A DNA stretch of 64,000 nt from Rana temporaria (lineage: Eukaryota > Chordata > Amphibia > Anura > Ranidae). The stretch covers positions 124,784,241 to 124,848,240 of the forward strand of contig NC_053500.1 in NCBI RefSeq assembly GCF_905171775.1. The letters are read 5' to 3'. Every line of letters starts with the position of its first letter. Position 1 is the stretch's first letter. Below the pieces are notes generated by a model. That model was not told the origin of the DNA, made no database searches, and worked only from the letters and a program-made list of their open reading frames with translations. Both the position numbers and the translations under genes were made by a program. Below, piece after piece: positions 21,801 to 33,800 of the stretch.

Positions 21801-24800
21801 GCAATGACCCCCAGTCGTTGGTGTGAGCGGGCGCAGCAATGACCCCCAGTCGTTGGTGTGAGCGGGCGCAGCAATGACCCCCAGTCGTTGGTGTGAGCGG
21901 GCGCAGCAATGACCCCCGTCATTGGTGTGAGCGGGTGCAAAAATAGTCCCCAGCACTGGTGTCGGTACTATTAACCCTTCTCCGTACGTTGCTTGTATGG
22001 GGGAAGTGTTGTTATAGTACTCCCCGCATTAGTGATCATGGTCGAGAAAGTTGACCCCTCCTGTCTGCATTGGTGGTCATGGCAGTGAAATTATTGACCC
22101 CCCCCTTCTTCTGCCACCATTGGTTGTCATGGCAGTGAAATGTTCACCTCCCAAGTCTCCTCTTTCCCCAAAACTTTAGTCTTTCTTTCAGTGCCGGAAA
22201 TGTTTCTTATCACATTCAAAGACCCAACAGCAGGATTTAGTAGTTAGTTTTAGAATTATTTTTTTTTTGCCCCTAAAATGCCCAAAAAATCTTGTGCAAC
22301 CACTACGGGGCATTTGATGTGCATGGTGACCACAAAAGTGGTAGCTTTGCCACATTTTAAAAAGAGCAGCAATGTGGGGCAACCATCCAACTTCCCAACC
22401 CAAGAGAAGTCACACGTGTTCATAAACTGTTTGGAAGTTCTAGGAGGCCCCATTCACACCTGTGCTTTGCGCTAACGTGCGCTCTTTTTAGGTGTTTTTC
22501 ATGCAAAAGCATTGGGCAGTCCAGTTATTTTAATGGGCTGCCCTACGTGTGACAAACACACCAAAGAAGCTCCTGCACATTTCCAAGGGTGAGCCATGAG
22601 TGTTTTTTTTTTGAGGGCCTTAAAAACATGAACTGTGTTTCAAACCATTTGGGACCATTGAATATGCAGCACTGGTGGAGACCAGCCAATAGGAGGGTGA
22701 GGTGGAGTCGGCCTTTTGAAGGAAGAGTGAAGACATGCATGTGGGCTCTTGTGGCAACAGGTCATGTGATCTGGTGTGATGGAGGATCAGAGTTTCATAC
22801 TCGTTCTGGGATTTGTTTTCTGTGTTCGCCAAAAAAACTGGTTGATCCTGCTGTTCTCAATCTCCATCTCCTTTTCATGTCCCCAATTCAGCTAGGGATT
22901 TTTGCAACTGTGGTGGCAACTCTGCACATGCTCTGTTTTCAGTGATTTTTCTATGCTGAGCATTTCCTCCCTATCACATCTGAGCAGCCCATGTGACTTT
23001 AGAATCACACATGACAGCCCACTCCCTCCTCCACTAACCAGCTAGACACAATGGGGCCACAATGTTACATGTAGATAGTTGATGGAGGCTTCTCCTCCCT
23101 CCTTATTTTAAGACACAGCCTGTGACTGGTAGAAGTCCACCCACACCATGTTATTTCCACAAAATAATAAAGATTTGATTTTTAAATTTTATATTTTCAT
23201 GACAATTTAAAACCGTTTATTGATATTATCTATTTGTTTTTACTCTGTGTTCCAAAGGCTGTTTTTTTTTTTTTGTTTTTTTTTTAACATTCGACCATCA
23301 GCTTAGGACTAGAAGCTCCTCCTGCTTATGTTTCCCTGCAGACAGGCTGGGAAAGATCTGAGTCATGTGACAGCTGTATATCGATTAGGAAAACGGTGCT
23401 TAGATGTGTTTTTTTTTTTTTTTTTTTTAAATTAAAATTATTACAGTGCCATAAATATACAGAATAGTACATTAAACAGTGTGTTTTTATCACTTTAAGC
23501 CCCTTTGACATGTGCGGACCGTATGTCCGATTTTTCATCCATCCGTTTGCGGATGAAAAAGAGACATACATTGGTCCCCTATGTGATTGCGGGTGTCAGC
23601 GGATGAACATCCGCTGACACCCGTAATCACCCGCCTCCGCAAAGATCCGATTTTGCGGACGGAAGAAAATCATATTTTTTATTCCGTCTGCGGATCGGAT
23701 GAACACGGACACACGGTCCGTGTTCATCTGATTCCCCCCCCCCCCCCATAGGGGAGAGCGGAGAAAAGACAGGGTGGTCCCTGCACAGTGTGCGGGGACC
23801 GCCCTGTCAGCCGCTGGCTCAGCGGGGATATACGGAGCGATCCCCGCTGAGCTTACGGACACACGGAGGCGGATCATTACTGATCCGCCCCGTGTCAAAG
23901 GGGCCTTACCGTACCTCACCTTTTAAATTCTGCCTCCCTTTTGCCCTTCTAACATTTTAGAATAAACTGTCATTTTTAAACAAATTATTTCCTCCTTTTT
24001 CTTCTTCTAAGCCGTTACATGACTGCAAAGCTCCATCTCCCCTGTGTAAGTTGTAGCTGGTAGGAGGGAACTCTCACCCCCTCCGACAACGCCTCGAGCA
24101 ATGGATACCCCCCAGCAGTGGGTGATGTCACCAGTCTACATAATTCAGACCCGTTATCGGCCCCTCACATTAAAAAGGTGGGGTATAGACAAAATGTCTA
24201 CATTAGGATAAAGCAACCTGAAACGTTTTCTTATATTGACATTTCTTTCAATAATTGATCTTCCTTTGTGTGCACCGCCATGAGACTGGGTTCTGAGAGA
24301 TACGTTTTTGTTTTCTATAAATACCGTTTTTTTTTTTCCTACAGATCCACGTTTGGTGTTTCTCCAGGCATTTGCCCTTCTTGCCAGTGTCCAGGCCTTG
24401 ACTCCAAGCCACTACCTGAGCAAGACCGATGTGGAAAGGCTTAAAGGGGTTCTAGAACATCCATTGTCTAACCTGGAGAACGCTTATTATTACATTGTAG
24501 GATTTGAGCACCTGGGTGGCAGCATCTCTGATGAAAAGGTGAGTGTGCTGAGCAAGCTGTGGGCTTGGATTACAAAGCATTAGTCCTGATTGTTTCATAC
24601 TTTAGGTTCGTTTTTAAAGTGGCTCTAACCTGTGAAGTTTGGTCCACATTACTTTATCAGTTCACTTTAAAGGGGTTGTAAAGGTACAATTTTTTTTTTC
24701 CCCTAAATAGCTTCCTTTACCTTAGTGCAGTCCTCCTTCACTTACCTCATCCTTCCATTTTGCTTTTAAATGTCCTTATTTCTTCTGAGAAATCCTCACT

Positions 24801-27800
24801 TCCTGTTCTTCTGTCTGTAACTCCACACAGTAATGCAAAGGCTTTCTCCCTGGTGTGGAGTGTCGTGCTCCCCCCTTCCTTGGACTACTGGAGAGTCAGG
24901 ACGCCCACTAACACACAGCTCCTTTCTCTATCTGCAACGTAGAGAGCGTCCTGACTCTCCGGTAGTCCCGCAGCTTCGGACTGGGTCGCGGGCGCGCGCC
25001 CGCGACCCACGGCTGGGTAGATGTACAGGACGTGCCGGTACATCCATCTGCCCAGCCGTGCCATTCTGTGGACGTATATCTACAGGCGGCGGTCCTTAAG
25101 TGGTAATGATTTTTTGGATTTGTATACCTCTTTCGGTCAAAGGCTTACAGTATTTGTCTAAGGGTAAAAGAAAATAGTGTGTGTTTTAGATGCAATTTAT
25201 ATAAAAAAAAAAAAAAATCCCGCTTGCTGCGTGTTTGATTCGCTGGATATATTGTGAAAATGCATGTCATGTAGAGTTCAGTGGGAATGTATCTAAAACG
25301 CATGTAAAACACGCCACACAGAGGTGGACTGTTCCTTACTCTATATCGTACCTATCAGACTATAAATGATCTAATTAGTATATTGCTTTTTACATAGTAT
25401 ATTGTAAGCATTGCGTCTGCTCTTCTCCACAGGCTGCCTGTGATTTCATCCGCTCAAATGTAGATACCAGTAACGTGGATTCGCTGTTCTATGCCGCTCA
25501 GTCCAGCCAAGGCCTGAACAACTGTGAGGTGAGTAGCATGGTAGAACCAGTTGATTTACTTATTAATTCTATTGCATGGTAGTCTGATATAAAATGTGCA
25601 ATATGTCCTCTAACTCTCTCTCTTTTATAGGTACCAATCTCCAATGAAACCCGTGATTTGATTCTTGGTGCCATCAATGAGGACTCCTCAGTCACCCAGA
25701 TATACCATGCAGTGGGTGCCCTCGCTGGCTTTGGCCTCCCTCTGGCTTCGCAGGAAGTGGTCGGTGCCCTCACCACCAGACTGAGCAAGGAAGAGAATGT
25801 CTTGGCGTAAGTAACTCTGTAGCATGCATTGTGCTAATTGGAGAGAACAGTGAAGGAGCTTTAGTTTTTCTGCCTAGTGTAGAAAACACCTGAAATGTGG
25901 CTGATATTGGTAGTATTTACACCTTTACCTACAAATATTACGGGGGATAAGCTAAGCCCACTGTTTCAGAAGGTTAGGTTTTCTCATTGTTGGACTGAAT
26001 TTCATGTAGTTGTAAAGCCTCTTTATTTTAATGTAAAAAAAAAAGAGGGTGCACTTGCCTGCTCTGCGCACATGGCGGTCTTTTACTTCCTCTTCCGACT
26101 CCCCCACCAGCGTTCTCCGCTCCTGCTCTACAACCAGTGCCCCCCTCAGCAAGCCGTGGGCTTGCTCCCGAGCCAGGGCTGTGTGTTCCCTGCTTTCTCT
26201 TCACAGGATTTGTCTGTAATGGCTTCTGTTGCTCTCAGAGCCTCACGGAAGAGGGAGCAGTGCTGCTGCAGAAGGGACAGTGCTGGGTCGAGAGAGGACT
26301 CAGTTAAAGGGGTTGTAAACCCTCATTCTTTTTTTACCTTAAAGCGGTTCTCCACCCTAAAGTGGAGTCCCGCTGATCGGAACCCTCCCCCCCTCCGGTG
26401 TCACATTTGACACCTTTCAGGGGGGAAGGGGTGCAGATACCTGTCTAAAGACAGGTATTTGCACCCACTTCCGGCCCGGCATTCACGGGCAAAAGACGGG
26501 CATTCCGTCACATCCCGTCGCCCCCCCCCCCCCCCCCCCCCCCCGTTGTGTGCTGGGAACACTCGGCTTCCAGCACACAGCGGGAGCCAATCGGCGGGCG
26601 CGGCGCGACTCGCGCATGCACCATAGGGAACCGGGCAGTGAAGTCGCAGCGCTTCACTTCCTGGTTCCCTCAGCGTGGATGGCGGGGGGAGCAGCAGAGA
26701 GACAAGCGATCGCTCGTCCTCTGCTGCGATCGGCGCTGGACTCCAGGACAGGTAAGTGTCCTAATATTAAAAGTCAGCAGCTGCAGTATTTGTAGCTGCT
26801 GGCTTTTAATATTTTTTTCCCATGGCACATCCGCTTTAATGCATCCTATGCATTAAGGTGAGAGAACTTTTAACACTGACTAATCCCCCCCTCGTGTTTT
26901 ACTCAACTTGAGCCTGTTCATTCCCTCGGCGGAGATGCACTGTACCTCTCTGCCTGGGGTTCTCGGCTCTCAATTAGATGGATTGATGGCAGCACAGCCA
27001 TTGGCTCCTGCTGCTGTCAATCAAATCCAATGGTGTGAGGGCAGGGCAAAGTCCGGCATTTTGTGTCTACGGACACAAATGCTGGACTTGGGATCGCGCC
27101 CGCATGGTAACCACCAGGGAGAGAGCTTCTCCTAGGGGGTTTACTGATGCGAGGAGGAGCCGCGAGCGCTGAAGGGGGACCCCAGAAGATGAGGTTTAGG
27201 GCCACTCTATGCAAAACTAACTGCATAGTGGAGATCGGTATGATGTTTGTTTAAGAAAAAAAAAAAATTGGGGTTTACAACCCCTTTAAGGGCTGGTTTA
27301 CACTAAGAACTACATGTGAATAGGAGGAACGCTGTGCGGATCGTCTGACTCACATACTGTTGTGCTCTGCTCTTTCTTCAAAAAAAGAAAGTTGTGTAAA
27401 ACCAATGTTATTGGTGATCCGTTTTTGAAACCTTGACACACACACACTGGGGATTATTTACTAAAGGCAAATACACTTTGCACTGCAAGAGCATTTGGAA
27501 GTGCAGTTGCTGTAGATCAGAGGGGGGCATGCAAGGAATATAAAACAAAATGCATTTTTCCTTGCATGTGATTGGATGATGGCAATCAGCAGAGCTTCCC
27601 CTTAGCGCTACAGCGACTACACTTCCAAGTGCACTTGTAGTGCACAGTGGATTTGCCTTTAGTAAATCAACCCCATTGTGTGTAAAGGCAGAGTAGAATG
27701 CCTTGCTGTCTTTTCCATTGGACCAGTCCGTTTTTTTCCTATTTAGCCGGCCACCACTTATTGGTGCTTTTTCAATGCATCTTGCCTCTTTCGCATCAGC

Positions 27801-30800
27801 CCTGATGGAGGGAGTGTATTATATGAAACGTGAATTGTAGCAAAATATTTGCTGTGATATATTTTTTTTTGTTTATACTGTAGAGCGCAGCAGAATCAGT
27901 GCGATCTGCAAACTCGGACAGAATACGGATCGCATGGGTGTGAACACCCATGCCATCCGATTTCTGTCTGAGTTCGCAGATCGCAGTGTGATCTGCAAAC
28001 TGATCTGGGGGTGTCATTTAGGGCTGCAACTAACGATTATCTTCATAATCGATTAGTTGGCCGATTATTATTTCGATTAATCGGATAATAACCTTTAAAA
28101 AAAAATTGCATTTTTACATTATTTTTTTTTTTTTTTTTTTTTAGCCAATTTGTTGTTGGGCAGATTACAAAACACAAATTGCCGCAAAAACACATGACAT
28201 GCTTTTCTGCAGCTTCTCCATTGAAGTATATTGAACCAAAATAAAAAAAAACAAGCACCTTTTTGCGTTAAAAAGTCCTTGCCCTTTCCAAATACGCAGC
28301 AGCCGGAAAAAAAATCATGGATGTGAATGTGTCCCATAGGAAAACATGTAAATGAACTGTAGTGTGTTTCTGCAAAAAGCACCCAAAAAAAAACAGAGGT
28401 GTGAACCCGGCCTGAGATGTTTAGTAACATAATGGGGTTAAAAAAACAAAAATAAGTACAAAAAGAGCAAATAATCGCTATTGTAAGGGGTTAACTTTTT
28501 TACTGTGGGACAGTGACTGTAATATTTACAGTAGCGATTTGGTTTTTTGTACTATAAAGGGCTAATTTTTGTTTTTTTAACCCCATTATGTTACTGGCCG
28601 ATTAATCGATTATGAAAATTGTAATCGATTGATTTCATAATCGATTAGTTGTCGATTAATCGATTAGTTGTTTCGGCCCTAGTGTCATTATCTTTTAACT
28701 GACAGTCCCAGCAGTTCGCATAGGGCCGTGTGAACTGCCGCCGGCAGACATGCAATGCGGAAAGCCGCAGTGGATTCGCAGGGTTCCCGCATCGCAGCAG
28801 TGTGAACTGGCCATTAATGTCCATGCTTCGAGACTGCAAAGACATTAGCTAAAAAGCATAGAATGATTTGTAGCTGTTAGAGATGGCTCTCCGATGGGAA
28901 GTTTAGGTGTAAAAATGTAATGGCTGGCTGGCTCACTAAATATTTCCTGGCTCTGTAGCATCACCTGGCAGTGTTTGCGCCTCATATCGAGTTCCATCGA
29001 GTAAGGTTGATGTATTTCTACATTTATTGTTGTACATTGTGAAATGAGTGTTCTGCTCAGTATGAAAGTGTTAGACTATTGGTCTCTTTTTAGTTTTGCA
29101 GCCCCCACTGCTGTTTAGCGCTCAGGGGCGCCTTTGTGATGAATGTGAACAGCTTGTATATGCAAATGAGTTTTGAGTGGTGGCCCCAATTTAATATCAT
29201 CATGTGTTCTACTTTGGCGTGACATTAATTATTGTGTAACGTGATAATTTGTGTGCTGGCAGCTTGTTTGAGTTAAAAATGCCGGCATATTCTTGAATGC
29301 AGAACCGCTGCATCTAGCTTTGCTGTCCTAAAACTGTTCTCAAAGGGTCAGAATTATATTAATGAGGTAGTAATCATTGTATTTAATTAAAAATTACAAA
29401 GGTTGACAGCAGCAGGAAATATGTTTTCATTAACCACTTTCCCTCTGACACCTGTTCAACAATTTTTACAATTCTGCTATAGACCTTTTTATTCTGTGAT
29501 GTTGTGTTTACGTAAAAAACAAAACATATGTATTACTTTTTTTTTGGACAAACAAGTCTTTTTTTTTTTTTTTTCTCAATTATTGTCTTGCAACAATGTT
29601 TCTCGTTTTTTTGTTTTTTTTGTTGTGTTTTTTGTTTGTTTTTTTGCAATCCTTAAACGATTAAATGTAACCTCATTTAAACAAAATGCACTTTTATTTT
29701 TTGAACAGTGTTGGTTTAAAAATACTGTAAGGGCTCTTTCACACGGGCGGACCGTATGTCCGCTTTTTCATCCATGCGTGTACGGATGAAAAAGGGACAT
29801 ACATTGGTCCCTATGAGATTGCGGGTGTCAGCGCATGAACATCCTCTGACACCCGATCTCACAATCCTCCGATTCTGCAGGCGGAGGAAAATCCTGTGTT
29901 TTTTTATTTTTTTTTATTTATTATTATTAATTATTTATTTTTTCATCCGTCATCGGATCGGGTGAACACGGACAGACGGCCCATGTTCATCCGAATTTTT
30001 AGAGGAGATCGGAGAAAAGACAGGGCGGTCCCTGCACAGTGTGCGGGGACCGCCCTGCAATCCTCGCTGAGCAAGCGGAGATTCTGATCCGCCCCGTGTG
30101 AAAGGGCCTTAAAGGGTGTTGGACCCCTTTCACACTGTGGCGGTTTGCAGGCGCTATTGCGCTAAAAATAGCGCCTGCAAACCGACCTGGAACGGCGGCT
30201 GCTGTTTCTCCTTTCCGCTCCAGTGTGAAAGGAGAAACAGCAGCCGCCGCTCCAAAAGTCCTGCTAGCTGCATCTTTAGAGCGGTGCGTTTACCGCTCCT
30301 TCTTATTGAAAGCAATGGGAAACCGACTATACTGCCAACAATGCGCCTCTGCAGACTAAAAATGTTGGCTCCATTCAGACGTAGGCGATTTGAATCGCTG
30401 GTGGTATCACCACAATTCTGCCCACGATTCCAAAATGCAGGCTGCATTTGCAATGCTATCACTTCTTAATGGCCCTCCTACCACGGTGTGATTTTGGCCA
30501 TGATTGTCACATGATAAAATTGCAATTGTGGCAGAAATCGCCCAAAAGAAGCTCCTGCTCATTTTTAAACGCCAAGCTTCACACGTCGTGATTTTGCCGC
30601 GATTAGAGAGCCATTAAGAAATGATGACATCGCAAACGTGTCCTGCGTTTTTCTGCGATTGGAATCGCGACGATTCCGCCTGCAATTAAAATCGCCTAGG
30701 TGTGAATGGAGCCTTTTTTTTTTTTTGGTTATATAATAAGAAAATTTTCACGTGATACCAGTCTACAGAGTGAATTTGGGTAGTGGAAATACCATTTAAT

Positions 30801-33800
30801 TAAGTACACACCAGGTCTTGCCATTGGTAATAATTGGCATGTCATGCATATGAGCACCATACTCATGAAAGCAGAGTTCCACCCAAAAATGGAACTTCCT
30901 CTTTATGGGAAGGTGACCCCCTGACATGTCACATTTGGCATGTAATTTTTTGAAGGGGGGGGCAGAAACTCGGCTCAGTGCCTGTGCGCAGTGCCTGCCC
31001 GGCCGTGAAGCCACAGCCGGGTGTCCACAGTAATGATGCCAGCGCTGCGGGGCTTCATTCCCCCACATCGCTGGCCCCTGGGACAGGTAAGTGTCCGATT
31101 AATTAAAAGTCAGCAGCTACAGTATTTGTAGCTGCTGACTTTTTTTATTTTTTAGTCGGAACTCCGCTTTAAATAACGGCCTTTTAACACCACTACCCTT
31201 TCAGTTGCATCAAAGACAATGACACAAAAGCCCCCAAGGCCTCTTTCCCAACTATCGTCATCAGAGCTTCCAGTCCAAAATACTTCCGTCTCTCTGACTC
31301 AGTTGAGTTGCAGTACGTGGCTACATATTCACTCCTACAGGCTGAATCACCAAAATCTGCTAGCTCATTTAGATTGCTTAACATCTGAGTTTGTTTAATT
31401 TGTATAATGCACACATCTCATCTCCATATGAATGGAATCCCTAACGACGTGCTTATTTCTGAGAAGAAATGAAAATGCAATTTACAAGCGCACACGTTGC
31501 CGCTAAATATTCCCGAGTGACAGCAGAAGAGTGTACTTACCTTTCAGAGGGGGAACTGCCACCGTACATGGTAATGACTCTGAACTTTGTGTCCCCCTCC
31601 ACTTCCCCTGGGAAGCCCTGTGCATTTATCATGGAAATGAGGCTGTCACAAGTAGAGAAGGGAAAGTTTACTTTTGGGCAGATGCCTTCCCACGTAAGAC
31701 ATACATGTTACATGCATAGCAGATGTTTCGTACCGCTCGGGATTCTCATATGCATGAGAATGCACTTGTGATGGCAGGACTGGGGGGAGTGTGATGCTAA
31801 TTGCCTCTCCTCCTAATTGGTCCCACATACTGGTGTATCTTGGAGTATTAACCCTGCGCTGGTTAGAAAGCTGCGTTTTTCACTCACTGATATTTGTTTT
31901 TGTCTTTGCAGTACAATTGAAGCTCTTTTAACTGCCTCCATGCTGTCCCAGCAAGCCGACCTGCGTGGCATTGTGGAAGAAATAGAAGTAAGGAAATCTG
32001 TGTTATTGAGTGAAGATCTTCTTCTTTTTTTTTTTTTTTTTTTTCTTTCCTGAATATTTGGGAAGAGTGAAGTGCTCATAATAAACCTGCCCTTCTTGGT
32101 ACAGAACTAAAAAAAACAAATGAGTTTTTTACAAATATATTTCTAAAGTGCATTTGAAAAATTACACCTGGAAATGGATTGGCAGCTCCTCCACTTTCTT
32201 ATTAATGACTGTGTGGTTTCAAAGCTTAACAGTAAAGCAGAATTAAGCGGAAAAGTGAAAAATGTATGAGCAGGCGGGCTCTTTATTGCACAAGAGACAT
32301 GTACGTCTCTTCTAAATTGAGGCTGGGTATACAGTCCGGTGCGTCCCTGTTCACAGCAGGGGTCCGGTGCGTCCCTGTTCACCGTTTTCAGGTTTGATTT
32401 CGGTGCGGATTTTTGGCTGAGTTTGAACCTGAAACAGAGCCAAAGGCTCACAGGACTCCTGAAATACGAATTGGATGCATGGAAGCAGCATCCAACTCAC
32501 AATGGTGTGAACCCAGCCTAAAGGAGAAGTCCGGGATTCTGAAAAAATGAAATGATACTCCCCTAGGTCAGTGGTCATCAACCTTGTCCTCGGGGCCCAC
32601 TAACAGGCCAGGTTTGCAAGATAACTGAAATACATCACAGGTGATATAATTTGCTGCTCAGTGATTGCAGTATTCTAGTCTGCATCTCCCCAAGGTAATA
32701 CATAAAACCTGGCCTGTTAGTGGGCCCTGAGGACAGGGTTGATGACCACTGCCCTAGGTGAATGCAGCATCTGCCCCCGCCTTGTCCAGACCAAGAACTA
32801 AGCGATCAAACACCGCTGATCGCTCAGCTCTGTCTTAAGGCTTCAGAGAGCTGGTGTCTGTCAGTCTCTCTGCTCTGCCCCTCCAGCAGCACTCACTAGA
32901 GCACTGGACTGTGGAGAGGGCAGGAGTGGCTAGCTCTGCCTCTAAGCAGGTCTTGCCAAGAGGCTGAGCCAGGGGTGGGTCCCAACTTATAAGTCAGGAT
33001 CTTCCTAAGCCCGGACCGGCTCTTTGACGTCAGGCCGCTGTTGACTGAAAATGGGCCACAGGAGTGCAGTTCGTTCTGCATTCCTGTGATCCAAAGAAGT
33101 ACAACCAAAAAAGTTTTGGCTATACTTCTTCTTTAAAACAAGCCCCACCCAAAGAATCAATATGTCAATTAAACAAAATCTTTCCAGTGTCATTTCATAC
33201 TTTCTCTGTGAATGGATGACATGGCTGGGAGAGCTGAGATGGGCTATGCAACCATGTTTTTATGTTCTACCCTAAATCGGTTTAACCGTAAACCTGGTCC
33301 AGAGATGGACTATGCTTTTAATGGTTCTCAGTTTTTTTGTTTAATTTTTTTTAAGTAAGCTTATTAATATTTAAGTTTTCTGTAAAGATAAACCTCTTTA
33401 TAAAATAGTTTTGCTTGTTAAAAGCTTGTCTTTGTTCTTGCTTCAGGATCTGGTGGCACGTTTGGATGACCTGGGCGGTCAGTATCTACAGTTTGAGGAA
33501 GGTCTTGAAGCCACGGCTCTGTTTGTGGCAGCTACTTACAGCCTGTCAGACCACGTTGGCATGGAGCCCGCTCTGAAGGAGGTAAAGGAGTGGAAAACTA
33601 ATTGTTCTGTGCTGCATGTTGATTGATGGGTCAAGAATGTTTGGTACTGAAATCTCTCACATTTCTATTTCTCAGGAACAGATAGTCCAGCTGGTGAATG
33701 CCATCTTTAGCAGGAAGAACTTTGATTCTCTCTCAGAAGCCTTCAGTGTGGCATTTGCAGCCTCTGCTCTATCCCACAATCGCTACCACCTTCCCCTCAT

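Noticed and set aside
20866..21945. CRISPR-like regular array
   Set aside because: The repeat units are contiguous with no unique spacers, and the genome is eukaryotic.
20818..21956. Several - strand frames rich in Leu-Arg-Pro and Ala-His-Thr
   Set aside because: They come entirely from minisatellite C, and the same 34-bp unit gives different peptides in each frame.
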